Source: SIG452 sp045656345 (lineage in GTDB: Bacteria; Bacillota; Clostridia; UMGS1840). From it: a stretch of DNA of 15,012 bases. The stretch is from contig JAZOQZ010000130.1 of assembly GCA_045656345.1 (NCBI GenBank), forward strand, positions 1 to 15,012, read 5' to 3'. Both the position numbers and the translations under genes were made by a program. Shown piece by piece: positions 1 to 8,449 of the stretch. The stretch's first letter is position 1; the number at the start of each line of letters is the position of its first letter. The notes under the pieces were generated by a model that was given only the letters and a program-made list of their open reading frames with translations, was not told the origin of the DNA and ran no database searches.

Positions 1-1
1 A

Positions 2-157
2 ACCCATTATGAAAGAGGATATACCGTATCCGAAATCACTAAACTTGCCGAAAAATGCGGATTCCAAGTGGAAGGCGTTTATGATGAATTCAGTTTTAAA
101 CCTGCTCATTTAAAAAGTGAACGGATATTTTTTGTAATAAGGAGCATAAAAAAGTGA
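2..157 (+). CDS. Class I SAM-dependent methyltransferase, C-terminal fragment (5' end outside window)
   Basis: An open frame enters from the left edge and gives about 51 residues before TGA at 155-157. It contains AEKCGFQVEGVYDEFSF, then SERIFFVIRSIKK at the end. This matches the C-terminal strands of class I SAM-dependent methyltransferases (a 'GF.v.gvydDFsF..p..dSERi.FV.rK' type ending). Methyltransferases of this kind commonly sit just before miaB in Clostridia. The catalytic and SAM-binding part lies outside the window, so the substrate cannot be told. The stop overlaps the GTG start of miaB by four bases (GTGA), which suggests translational coupling within one operon. The family call is moderately sure; the specific role is unknown. 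Confidence 0.7.
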   Translation, partial: THYERGYTVSEITKLAEKCGFQVEGVYDEFSFKPAHLKSERIFFVIRSIKK

Positions 158-1557
158 TAGAACTTGTTTCCAAAGAAATCATTGATACCCAAAAAGAATA
201 TATGAAAAATGTTCGCCTAAAAAATGAGGGAACGAAAAAAACTGCTGTGGTTGTTACATACGGTTGCGCTCAGAATGAAACCGATTCGGACAAGCTTTAT
301 GCAATGTTGTTTCAAATGGGTTACGAAAAAGGCACCGATGAAAAAAATGCCGATTTGGTAATTTATAACACCTGTTCCGTCCGTGAAAATGCGGAAGTAA
401 AAGTGTACGGCAAAGTCGGTACATTAAAAGCAAAAAAGAAAAAGAATCCCGATATGGTGATTGGTGTTTGCGGGTGCTTGATGCAACAACCTCACGCCAG
501 TGAGCGTATCAAAAAAACATTTCCCTTTGTGGATATGGTGTTTGGAACCCACGTGATTCACGAATTCCCAAAAATGCTTCATCACGTGCTAACCGAAAGA
601 GAACGTGTGTTCTCGGTTGATGCGGTGGACGGTGTGATTGCTGAAGGCGTTCCCGTGGTGTACGACAAATGGTACAAAGCGTCCATTCCGATTATGTACG
701 GTTGTAACAATTTCTGTACCTATTGTGTAGTACCCTACACCCGAGGCAGAGAACGTAGCCGTAAATCCAAAGATATTTTATCGGAAATCAACATCCTTTG
801 CGAAAAAGGATTAAAAGAAATCACCTTACTGGGTCAGAATGTAAATTCCTATGGTAAGGATTTGGAAAACGATTTGGATTTTCCTGATTTATTATCTGCT
901 ATCTGCGAAATTGACCAGATTAAACGAGTACGTTTTGTGACTTCTCATCCCAAGGATTTAACCGATAAGTTAATTGAGGTGATGGGAGCCAACAAAAAAA
1001 TCTGCAACAGTTTGCATTTACCGTTCCAGGCAGGGAATAATCGTGTGTTAAAAGAAATGAACCGCCGTTATACCCGTGAGGATTATCTTACTTTAGTGGA
1101 TAAAATCAGAACAGCGGTACCCGATATTGCTTTAACCTCCGATGTTATCGTGGGATTCCCTGGTGAAACCGAAGAAGAATTCTATGATACCTTATCCTTA
1201 ATCCGTGAAGTTCGTTTTGATAATTTGTTTACCTTTATCTATTCTCCCAGAAAAGATACCAAGGCAGCTTTGATGGACGACCCCAGAACTTACGAAGAAA
1301 AGCTTAAAAGCTTTAATGAACTCTTAGAAGTGCAAACCGAAATTTGCCGTGAGGTAAACGAAACTTATCTTAATAATCTTTACGAAATCATTGATGAAGG
1401 ACTAAGCAAAAACAATCCCGAAATGCGTCAGGGCAGAACCACCACCAATAAGGTGATTAACTATAAAGCTAAAACAGACGTTAAAGAAGGGGATTTTGTA
1501 ACGGTAAAGGTTACCGAAGTAATGTCCTGGTCCTTAGTGGGCGTTCAGGAATGTTAG
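154..1557 (+). CDS. miaB: tRNA-2-methylthio-N6-dimethylallyladenosine synthase (MiaB)
   Basis: A radical-SAM methylthiotransferase that adds the 2-methylthio group to i6A37 of tRNAs, using two 4Fe-4S clusters. The 467 residues show the family order. An N-terminal UPF0004 domain has cluster cysteines C38 (TYGCAQNETDSD), C74 (NTCSVREN) and C108 (GVCGCL, with an extra C106). The radical-SAM motif is C184-x3-C188-x2-C191 in YGCNNFCTYCVVPYTRGRE, followed by TSHPKDL, LHLPFQAGNNRVL, DVIVGFPGETEEEF and FTFIYSPRKDT. A TRAM-like tail spans roughly residues 400-467. These motifs, together with miaA downstream, favour MiaB over MtaB or RimO. The GTG start at 154 is backed by AAGGAG at 139-144 with a 9-base gap, and overlaps the preceding stop. 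An oddity is CAQN, where CQMN or CQQN is usual. Confidence 0.95.
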   Translation: MIELVSKEIIDTQKEYMKNVRLKNEGTKKTAVVVTYGCAQNETDSDKLYAMLFQMGYEKGTDEKNADLVIYNTCSVRENAEVKVYGKVGTLKAKKKKNPDMVIGVCGCLMQQPHASERIKKTFPFVDMVFGTHVIHEFPKMLHHVLTERERVFSVDAVDGVIAEGVPVVYDKWYKASIPIMYGCNNFCTYCVVPYTRGRERSRKSKDILSEINILCEKGLKEITLLGQNVNSYGKDLENDLDFPDLLSAICEIDQIKRVRFVTSHPKDLTDKLIEVMGANKKICNSLHLPFQAGNNRVLKEMNRRYTREDYLTLVDKIRTAVPDIALTSDVIVGFPGETEEEFYDTLSLIREVRFDNLFTFIYSPRKDTKAALMDDPRTYEEKLKSFNELLEVQTEICREVNETYLNNLYEIIDEGLSKNNPEMRQGRTTTNKVINYKAKTDVKEGDFVTVKVTEVMSWSLVGVQEC

Positions 1558-1563
1558 AACAGG

Positions 1564-4185
1564 ATGGATGAATTTATTATGCAGATAGAAAAATTATCCC
1601 CGATGATGCAGCAGTATTTTCAAATCAAAAAAGATTATGAAGATACCTTGCTGTTCTTTCGGTTAGGCGATTTTTACGAAATGTTTTTTTCGGATGCCAT
1701 CACTGCATCCCGTGAGCTTGAAATTACGCTGACGGGCAGAGATTGCGGTCAGGAGGAGCGTGCACCTATGTGTGGCGTTCCGTATCACAGTGCCGAAACT
1801 TATATTTCAAGACTGATTAAAAAAGGCTATAAAGTTGCCATTTGTGAGCAGGTGACAGACCCCAAAGCGGCAAAAGGCATTGTGGAACGTGCGGTGGTAA
1901 GAATTATTACCCCCGGCACATTTTCCGATACCAATGCATTAGATGAAAAATCCAACCATTATTTAGCGTCTGCGTACCTTACCAAAAAAGGGGCAGGGGT
2001 TACTTTTGCAGATATCACCACAGGGGATGTTTCTACCACCGAATTTACAGGAAATGATTTTATTGCTCATTTAACCAGCGAACTCATCAAATATGCACCT
2101 GCAGAAATTTTAGTAAATTCTGAAGCTTTGATACATAATAGTTTTCTTTCTTCTGTGAAAGAAAGAATCAGCACCCGATTTGAAACTGTGGATGATTCTT
2201 TTTACAGTTTCTCTAATATTGCAGAAACTCTGTCTCGTCGGTTCGAAGCATTTTGGCAGCAAAAGGACGAACTGCTAAAAAAAGAACATTCCTATTTTTC
2301 CTTAGCGGCTTGTCTTTATTATATCGATAAAACCCAAAAAACTGAACTTCGTCATATCAGCGAGTTTGATTATTACGATGCCAACAGTTTTTTGGAAATT
2401 GATGATTGTGCCAAACGGAATTTAGAATTAACCGAAACTATGCGGGATAAAAAGCGGTTTGGTTCCTTGTTTGGTGTATTGGATGAAACCAAAACTTCTA
2501 TGGGAGCCAGAATGCTTAAACGCTTTATTGGGCGTCCTTTGGTAAACCGCACAGAAATCGAACGCCGTTTGGATGCGGTGGACGAGTTAACCAGACATCA
2601 ACCCGATGCGGATGCTATCCGTGCTTTATTAAAAGATATTCGTGATGTGGAACGACTTCTCTCCAAAATCTCTTTAAAAACCGTAAACGGCAGAGATTTA
2701 TTGGCACTTCGTGATTCTTTTAGAGTGCTTCCCGAATTAAAAGAATTGGTTGGTAAATTTTCTTCTTCTTTATGGAAACAGATGGTTCGTGATTGGGATT
2801 CTTTAGAAGACATTTTCTCTGAAATTGATGCTTCCATTTCCGAGGATGCTCCCTTAACTATCCGTGAAGGAGATATCATTAAAGAAGGATACCACGAAGA
2901 AATTGATAAAATCCGCGCCATGAAGAAAAATAGCAAAACAGTTTTGCTAGAGCTGGAAAACAAGGAGCGGGAAAAAACAGGTATTGCCAAATTAAAAACA
3001 GGCTATAACAAAGTGTTTGGCTACTATATCGAAGTAACCAAATCCTATCAGGATTTGGTGCCCGATTATTTTATCAGAAAACAAACCTTAGCAAATTGTG
3101 AACGCTATATCACAGGGGAATTAAAGGAAATCGAAGAAGTTTTATTAAACGCAGAAGAAAAAATCACCGAGCTTGAGTATCAGGTGTTCTGCCAGATTCG
3201 GGAAATGATTTTTAAAAATTCTGAGCGTATTAAAAAGACTGCAGATCTGATCAGTTATTTAGATGTGTTGGGCTCTTTTTATGAAACTGCCTTAAAACAC
3301 AATTATGTAAAACCTGAGTTTAATTCCCAGAATCAGATTGAAATTTTAGACGGCCGTCATCCCGTGGTGGAACAGGCAAGAAAAGATATTTTATTTGTGT
3401 CAAATGACACAAAACTGACTAAACAACAGCATTTCGCCATTATCACAGGTCCCAATATGGCAGGGAAATCCACCTATATGCGTCAGGTTGCCCTAATCTG
3501 TATTATGGCGCAGATGGGTTCCTTTGTTCCTGCTAAATTTGCCTCTCTGACCATTTTGGATAAGGTGTTCACCCGTGTGGGTGCTTCCGATGACTTAGCG
3601 ATGGGGCAGTCCACTTTTATGGTGGAAATGACTGAAGTATCCACCATCTTAAAAAATGCCACCAAGCAAAGTCTTGTTATTTTAGATGAAATTGGTCGTG
3701 GTACCAGTACCTATGACGGTTTGTCCATTGCCTGGGCGGTGGTGGAATATATTTGTGAAAAAATTGGTGCAAAAACCTTATTCGCCACCCATTATCACGA
3801 GCTCACGCAGCTGGAAGATAAGATGAGCCCCGTAAAAAATTACTGTGTTGCCGTGAAAAAACGGGGCGATGACATTACCTTTCTTCGCCGTATTATTGAA
3901 GGCGGTGCAGATGACAGTTATGGGGTAGAAGTTGCCAAACTGGCAGGTATCCCCAATCAGGTGATTAAACGTGCCCAGGAGCTAGTAAAAGACTTAGAAG
4001 GGGATAAGGATGCTATGAAACCGTCTTCTGCCACCGTTTTAGCGGAAGATGAAAGTCAATCCTTTGCAGGCATTTTATCTATGAATCTGGTAGCGGAACT
4101 GAAAAAAACAGATGTTACCACATTAACCCCTTTAGAAGCATTGAATCTACTTAACAACTTGGTGAATGAAGCCAAAAAAATCTAA
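1564..4185 (+). CDS. mutS: DNA mismatch repair protein MutS
   Basis: The mismatch-recognition ATPase that starts mismatch repair together with MutL. The protein has 873 residues, the normal MutS1 length. The mismatch-reading motif is GDFYE, with F37 stacking at the mismatch and E39 beside it. The core and clamp domains follow. The C-terminal ABC-type ATPase has Walker A GPNMAGKST (629-637), Walker B LVILDE (D708, E709), the signature and dimer region GRGTSTYDG, and ATHYHEL. The start is uncertain. ATG 1564 lies 6 bases after the miaB stop and abuts the only AACAGG sequence. ATG 1579 (MQIEKLSPMMQQ) fits the usual N-terminus better, with the same AGGA about 14 bases away. The gene is the second of the miaB-mutS-mutL-miaA run and is probably translated by coupling. 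Confidence 0.97.
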   Translation: MDEFIMQIEKLSPMMQQYFQIKKDYEDTLLFFRLGDFYEMFFSDAITASRELEITLTGRDCGQEERAPMCGVPYHSAETYISRLIKKGYKVAICEQVTDPKAAKGIVERAVVRIITPGTFSDTNALDEKSNHYLASAYLTKKGAGVTFADITTGDVSTTEFTGNDFIAHLTSELIKYAPAEILVNSEALIHNSFLSSVKERISTRFETVDDSFYSFSNIAETLSRRFEAFWQQKDELLKKEHSYFSLAACLYYIDKTQKTELRHISEFDYYDANSFLEIDDCAKRNLELTETMRDKKRFGSLFGVLDETKTSMGARMLKRFIGRPLVNRTEIERRLDAVDELTRHQPDADAIRALLKDIRDVERLLSKISLKTVNGRDLLALRDSFRVLPELKELVGKFSSSLWKQMVRDWDSLEDIFSEIDASISEDAPLTIREGDIIKEGYHEEIDKIRAMKKNSKTVLLELENKEREKTGIAKLKTGYNKVFGYYIEVTKSYQDLVPDYFIRKQTLANCERYITGELKEIEEVLLNAEEKITELEYQVFCQIREMIFKNSERIKKTADLISYLDVLGSFYETALKHNYVKPEFNSQNQIEILDGRHPVVEQARKDILFVSNDTKLTKQQHFAIITGPNMAGKSTYMRQVALICIMAQMGSFVPAKFASLTILDKVFTRVGASDDLAMGQSTFMVEMTEVSTILKNATKQSLVILDEIGRGTSTYDGLSIAWAVVEYICEKIGAKTLFATHYHELTQLEDKMSPVKNYCVAVKKRGDDITFLRRIIEGGADDSYGVEVAKLAGIPNQVIKRAQELVKDLEGDKDAMKPSSATVLAEDESQSFAGILSMNLVAELKKTDVTTLTPLEALNLLNNLVNEAKKI

Positions 4186-4198
4186 ACAGGAGTAACTT

Positions 4199-6178
4199 AT
4201 GGGAACCATTCATGTATTAGACCGATTGCTTTCCGATATGATTGCCGCAGGCGAGGTTGTGGAACGTCCTTCTTCTGTGGTGAAGGAACTGTTTGAAAAT
4301 GCAAAAGATGCAGGTGCAGGCAGAATTACCGTGGAAATTGAAGAAGGCGGTAAAAAGCGAATTTCCGTAACTGACGACGGTGTCGGTATGGACCGTGAGG
4401 ACGCAGTTCTCTCGGTGGTTCGTTATGCCACCAGTAAACTGAAAACCAAGGAAGATTTGTTTTCCATTGCAACAATGGGATTCCGTGGTGAAGCATTGGC
4501 AAGTATCAGTGCGGTTTCCAAAGTTACCATCATTACCCGAAAAGAAGATGCTGTTTCGGGCACAAAATTGGTTTGCGAAGGGGGAGCGGTGGTATCTGTT
4601 GAGGATATCGGATGCCCTGTAGGCACCAAAATCACCGTGGAGGATTTGTTTTATAACACTCCTGCAAGACTCAAGTTTTTAAAGAAAGATGCCACCGAGG
4701 CTGCTTATATTGAAGAGATTGCAGCTCGTTTGATTTTGGCAAATCCCCATCTCTCTATTAAATTTATCAAAGATGGACGTCAGGTATATTATTCTAAAGG
4801 TGATAACGATATTCGTTCTGCAGTGTATGCAGTGTACGGAAGTCAGTTGTCCGAACAGTTGATTATGGTGGATACTGAAAAAAATGGTATCAGAATTTTT
4901 GGTTGTGTGGGTTCTCCCAACCTAGCAAGACCTACCCGCAAATTTGAGCACTTCAGCGTCAACGGACGTGTTTGTAAATCCAGAATTATGATTCAGGCGT
5001 TGGAGTATGCCTATTTTCAGAAAATGGCACAGGGAAAATATCCGTTCTGTGTTTTGGATATTCAGGTGGACTACTCTTTGTGTGATGTTAATGTGCATCC
5101 TCAAAAAGCAGAAGTGAAATTTTCTGATGAGCAGGGAATTTACGATGTGCTTTATTCTGCGGTTAAAGAAGCGTTGGAGAAAAAACTGTTTGTTAAAGAA
5201 ACCAAAACAGTTCCCATTGCCACCTCAAAAGCAGTGCAATATAAGGAAGAAGCCAAACCTTACCAGCAGAGTTCTTTTTTACATACAAAACCGCAAGAAG
5301 TAAAAGAAACAAAAGAAGTAAAACCATTTATTTCTGTAACATCGAAAAAAGAAGAGCCGATCTTCAACCAATTAAACGATTTTACGTTTATGAGAGAATC
5401 TAAATCTGATGATACATCGGTTGCAATCAAAAGAGAACCGATTGTAAATGAGATTGTAGTTCCCGAAAAAGAACAAAAACAAGAAACGATTGAAGCAATC
5501 AAAGAAGAGCCAAAAGTTATTGAAAATGCGGTAGAAACCATCTCAGAAGAACCGAAACCCACAGAAGAAACTGTTGAAACTATTTTGGAAGAAAAGGAAG
5601 AGTTTCAAGAAAATTTCCGTGTCATCGGTCAGGTGTTTTCCTCCTATATCCTCATTGAAAAAGGGGATGAGCTTCTTCTGTTGGATCAGCACGCTGCTCA
5701 CGAACGGCTCAACTATGAAAAAATTCATAGTCAGATGGTGGAGCGTGAAGTTCATTCTCAACTTTTGATGGTTCCTAAAATTATTGAATTTGCTCCCACA
5801 GATTACAGATTACTTTTAGAACATCTTGAGCTTTTGCAGAATGTGGGTATTATGGCAGACGATTTTTCCGATAATTCCATTGTGGTGCGGGAAATTCCCT
5901 GCGAAGTGAAAGAGAAAAATATCGAAAAATTATTATACGAAATTTTAGAAGAAATCAAAAAAAGCGGGAAGGTGTTGCCCGAACATTTCAATTTGAAGCT
6001 GCTGTTTTTAGTAGCCTGCAAAATGAGTGTGAAAGCAAATACCGAGCTTTCTATGTACCAAATGGAAGAGTTGACCAAAGAAGCATTTTCTTTAAACGGA
6101 AAAACCACCTGTCCTCATGGCAGACCGCTCTTTATCAGTTTTTCCAAAACAACCATTGAAACTAAGTTTGAACGTTAG
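4199..6178 (+). CDS. mutL: DNA mismatch repair protein MutL, endonuclease type
   Basis: The mismatch-repair mediator that MutS recruits. The N-terminal GHKL ATPase (about 1-333) has MIAAGEVVERP, E30 and N34 as ATP and Mg ligands, DDGVGMD, and GFRGEALASI. Residues about 334-471 form a low-complexity, Lys/Glu-rich linker with imperfect repeats. The C-terminal dimerisation and nicking domain (about 472-659) keeps the metal motif DQHA-x2-E-x4-E (D496 to E507), ACK around C607, C638-PHGRP and a terminal FER. This makes it a latent endonuclease, as in MutH-less bacteria. ATP-site substitutions are visible: KELFENAKDAGA instead of KELvENsiDAGA, and RYATSK instead of RHATSK. AGGAG at 4188-4192 sits 6 bases before the ATG, and 13 bases separate the gene from mutS. 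Confidence 0.97.
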   Translation: MGTIHVLDRLLSDMIAAGEVVERPSSVVKELFENAKDAGAGRITVEIEEGGKKRISVTDDGVGMDREDAVLSVVRYATSKLKTKEDLFSIATMGFRGEALASISAVSKVTIITRKEDAVSGTKLVCEGGAVVSVEDIGCPVGTKITVEDLFYNTPARLKFLKKDATEAAYIEEIAARLILANPHLSIKFIKDGRQVYYSKGDNDIRSAVYAVYGSQLSEQLIMVDTEKNGIRIFGCVGSPNLARPTRKFEHFSVNGRVCKSRIMIQALEYAYFQKMAQGKYPFCVLDIQVDYSLCDVNVHPQKAEVKFSDEQGIYDVLYSAVKEALEKKLFVKETKTVPIATSKAVQYKEEAKPYQQSSFLHTKPQEVKETKEVKPFISVTSKKEEPIFNQLNDFTFMRESKSDDTSVAIKREPIVNEIVVPEKEQKQETIEAIKEEPKVIENAVETISEEPKPTEETVETILEEKEEFQENFRVIGQVFSSYILIEKGDELLLLDQHAAHERLNYEKIHSQMVEREVHSQLLMVPKIIEFAPTDYRLLLEHLELLQNVGIMADDFSDNSIVVREIPCEVKEKNIEKLLYEILEEIKKSGKVLPEHFNLKLLFLVACKMSVKANTELSMYQMEELTKEAFSLNGKTTCPHGRPLFISFSKTTIETKFER

Positions 6179-6186
6179 GAGTTTCT

Positions 6187-7146
6187 ATGAATCAGGTTAT
6201 TGTGATAGCAGGACCAACTGCCTCAGGGAAAACTGGGTTGTCAGTTGAGGTTGCCAGACAATTGCATACAGAAATTGTGTCTGCGGATTCCATGCAGATT
6301 TATCAGGGGATGGACGTGGGAACAGCCAAGGTCACAACCAACGAAATGTGCGGAATCCCGCATCATATGCTTGATATTGTGTCTCCTATGGAGAATTATA
6401 ATGTGAGTCGTTATGTGGAAGATGCCAAGCCCATTGTGGACGACATTTTATCCCGTGGAAAAATCCCGGTGATTGCAGGGGGGACAGGGCTGTATATCAA
6501 TTCTTTGGTATATGGGTATGATCTTGCTCCCATTCCCAGTGATGATGCGGTGAGAGAGGAAATCACACAACTTTACGAAGAAAAAGGCGGAGAATTTCTC
6601 CTGGAAGAACTTCGTAAAATAGATCCGAAAACCGCTGAAAGACTTCATCCCAACAACGCCAGACGCTTGATTCGTGCTTTGGAGGTTTACCGTATTTCAG
6701 GTACCACCATTTCCGATCAGGAAGAACGTACCAAAAATGCACCGAAGCCTTATGATGTGAAATTTTTCGTGTTGGATACCGAAAGAGACAAACTTTATGA
6801 ACGGATTAACCGACGGGTAGATATGATGTTGGAAAATGGCTTGGTAGAGGAAGTGAAAACATTGCTTGGGCAGGGAATTCCCAAAACCAACACCTCCATG
6901 CAGGCAATCGGTTATAAAGAAATTGTGGAATATTTAGACGGATATTTAACCTTGGATGAAGCGGTGGAAAAACTGAAAATGGAATCCCGCCGTTATGCCA
7001 AACGTCAGCTGACCTGGTTCCGCAGAAATGAAGGAGCCCATTGGCTAGAAGCAAGTTTACCAAGAGAAGAACTTGTCGCAAACATTTTGGAAACGATAGA
7101 AAAAGGTGAAAACTATGGAAGAACAAAGAACGAAAACCAAGCGTAA
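6187..7146 (+). CDS. miaA: tRNA dimethylallyltransferase (MiaA)
   Basis: Transfers a dimethylallyl group to N6 of A37 in tRNAs reading UNN codons, giving i6A, the substrate of MiaB. The 319 residues show the P-loop GPTASGKT (9-16), D34 in SADSMQIYQGMDVGTAK, GGTGLYINSL (from 98), RRLIRALEVYR, MQAIGYKEI and the terminal SRRYAKRQLTWFRRN. All are hallmarks of the family, and the length is usual. The SD AGGAG (6177-6181) overlaps the mutL stop, and ATG follows after 5 bases. The end overlaps the start of the HlyD-like gene by 32 bases. Hfq, often found next to miaA elsewhere, is absent here. Confidence 0.97.
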   Translation: MNQVIVIAGPTASGKTGLSVEVARQLHTEIVSADSMQIYQGMDVGTAKVTTNEMCGIPHHMLDIVSPMENYNVSRYVEDAKPIVDDILSRGKIPVIAGGTGLYINSLVYGYDLAPIPSDDAVREEITQLYEEKGGEFLLEELRKIDPKTAERLHPNNARRLIRALEVYRISGTTISDQEERTKNAPKPYDVKFFVLDTERDKLYERINRRVDMMLENGLVEEVKTLLGQGIPKTNTSMQAIGYKEIVEYLDGYLTLDEAVEKLKMESRRYAKRQLTWFRRNEGAHWLEASLPREELVANILETIEKGENYGRTKNENQA

Positions 7147-8383
7147 AATCAAAATTCCTCCCGTGTATTATGTTGTGGGAATCATTATTTTACTTTTTGT
7201 TGTGATTGGTTTATATATTTATTTTCATCCCTCTTATAGCACTCAGGTTGTGTATCACGGAAGTGAAGAAGAAATTATTTCGGGTAAGGCTATCCTGGTG
7301 CTGGATGAGGAAATTTTGTCGTCCGCTTCGAAGGGGATGGCGGTGATGAACTATTCCGATGGTACTCGTGTAACTGCAAGAACCCACGTGGCGACTGTGT
7401 ATTCCGGCGAAATTGATGAAGGAAAGAAGCAGAGTATCCGATCCTTGAGTGAAAAAATCAATTCGTTGGAAATCAGTATCAAAAACCAAAACCGTGACGG
7501 TAAGGGTAATGAGGATGCTACCTCCTTATTAATCAATAAGATGCAGGATGTGTCTTATTATTCTCAGCTTGGTGAGTTTGAACCCTTATATCAGGAAACG
7601 GAAGAAATTGAAAATGTTGCTATGGGTGTTTCAGGGAACGATCCCCGTGAAGAATTGGAAAAATTAAAACGTCAGAGAGATGATCTGGAGCGTTCCATTA
7701 CCGGTAGCAAGGATGCTTTCTATTCCGCAACTTCCGGTCTGATTACCTCTAAGGTGGACGGCTATGAAACTTTGATTAATCAAAAAACAACTCAAAACGT
7801 AGACTGTCAGCTGTTTTCCAATTTATGGAATTCTAATCCTGTGGATTATTCCAATGGGACGAATCAGTATGTATTCGGGAAAATTGCAAATAACTATGAC
7901 GCTACCCTGTTGGTTTATATTTCCAACGAAGATGCACAGGGTATTACTGTGGATCGGATAAAAGAACCTGAAAAAACCAATGTGTTATATTTAAAAACAT
8001 CCCGCGTACCCGAAGGAAAGGTTGCCTGCACGGTGAGAGAAATGTCCTCTAACGGAACGGACACCGTTTTAACGCTCTCTCTTAGTCAGCATTTGGATTT
8101 GTTGATGAGTGAGCGCAAAATGGAAGTGGAACTGATTCGAAAGACTCACAGCGGATTGCGTATTCCCAAAGAGGCTGTGCAGGAAGATTCTGAAGGTAAA
8201 TTTGTTTTCATTGTGAAAGAAAGTGTTGTGAGAAAACGTCCCATTAAAATTCTGTTTGAAAAGAATGAGTATGTGATTATTGAAGAAGACAACAACAATC
8301 CTTCCAATGTTCTGTTGTATGATCTGGTCATTACTCAGTACAAGAATTTATATGAAGGAAGTCCTGCGCCTAACACCCGATAG
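7115..8383 (+). CDS. Single-pass HlyD-like membrane protein (efflux-adaptor-like, function unknown)
   Basis: About 422 residues from ATG 7115. Residues 1-16 are basic, and one strong membrane segment covers roughly 17-37 (YYVVGIIILLFVVIGLYIYF), so the bulk should lie outside the cell. Next come a biotinyl-lipoyl-like half, a charged coiled-coil stretch (KKQSIRSLSEKINSLE, then REELEKLKRQRDDLE), the second lipoyl-like half (YSATSGLITSKVDGYETL), a beta-barrel region and GLRIPKEAVQEDSEGKFVFIV, a typical HlyD_D23 ending. In Clostridia such proteins recur beside yggS and sepF. No ABC transporter or other partner is next to it, so an efflux role is not shown. GTG 7106 could add three residues, but it overlaps the AAAAGGTGA ribosome site, so ATG 7115 is preferred. 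Confidence 0.75.
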   Translation: MEEQRTKTKRKIKIPPVYYVVGIIILLFVVIGLYIYFHPSYSTQVVYHGSEEEIISGKAILVLDEEILSSASKGMAVMNYSDGTRVTARTHVATVYSGEIDEGKKQSIRSLSEKINSLEISIKNQNRDGKGNEDATSLLINKMQDVSYYSQLGEFEPLYQETEEIENVAMGVSGNDPREELEKLKRQRDDLERSITGSKDAFYSATSGLITSKVDGYETLINQKTTQNVDCQLFSNLWNSNPVDYSNGTNQYVFGKIANNYDATLLVYISNEDAQGITVDRIKEPEKTNVLYLKTSRVPEGKVACTVREMSSNGTDTVLTLSLSQHLDLLMSERKMEVELIRKTHSGLRIPKEAVQEDSEGKFVFIVKESVVRKRPIKILFEKNEYVIIEEDNNNPSNVLLYDLVITQYKNLYEGSPAPNTR

Positions 8384-8420
8384 TTTTTTGGAAAAAAAGC
8401 GAGAAAAGGAGCGAATCTGA

Positions 8421-8449
8421 TTGACAATAGCGGAAAAACTTGATATAAT
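8421..8449 (+). promoter_or_regulatory. Perfect sigma-A promoter overlapping the yggS start
   Basis: TTGACA at 8421-8426, a spacer of exactly 17 bases, then TATAAT at 8444-8449. The three bases before the -10 are TGA, which supplies the extended -10 TGn. All 12 consensus hexamer positions match. The -35 begins on the TTG start codon of yggS, so a transcript starting near 8455-8457 would lack that start and would serve sepF and the genes after it. The sequence match is direct; activity is inferred. Confidence 0.7.

Noticed and set aside
2598..2990. 130-residue minus-strand open frame inside mutS, and similar frames inside mutL, miaA and gltA
   Set aside because: They are antisense to intact conserved genes, with no ribosome site and no recognisable domain; composition explains them as shadows.
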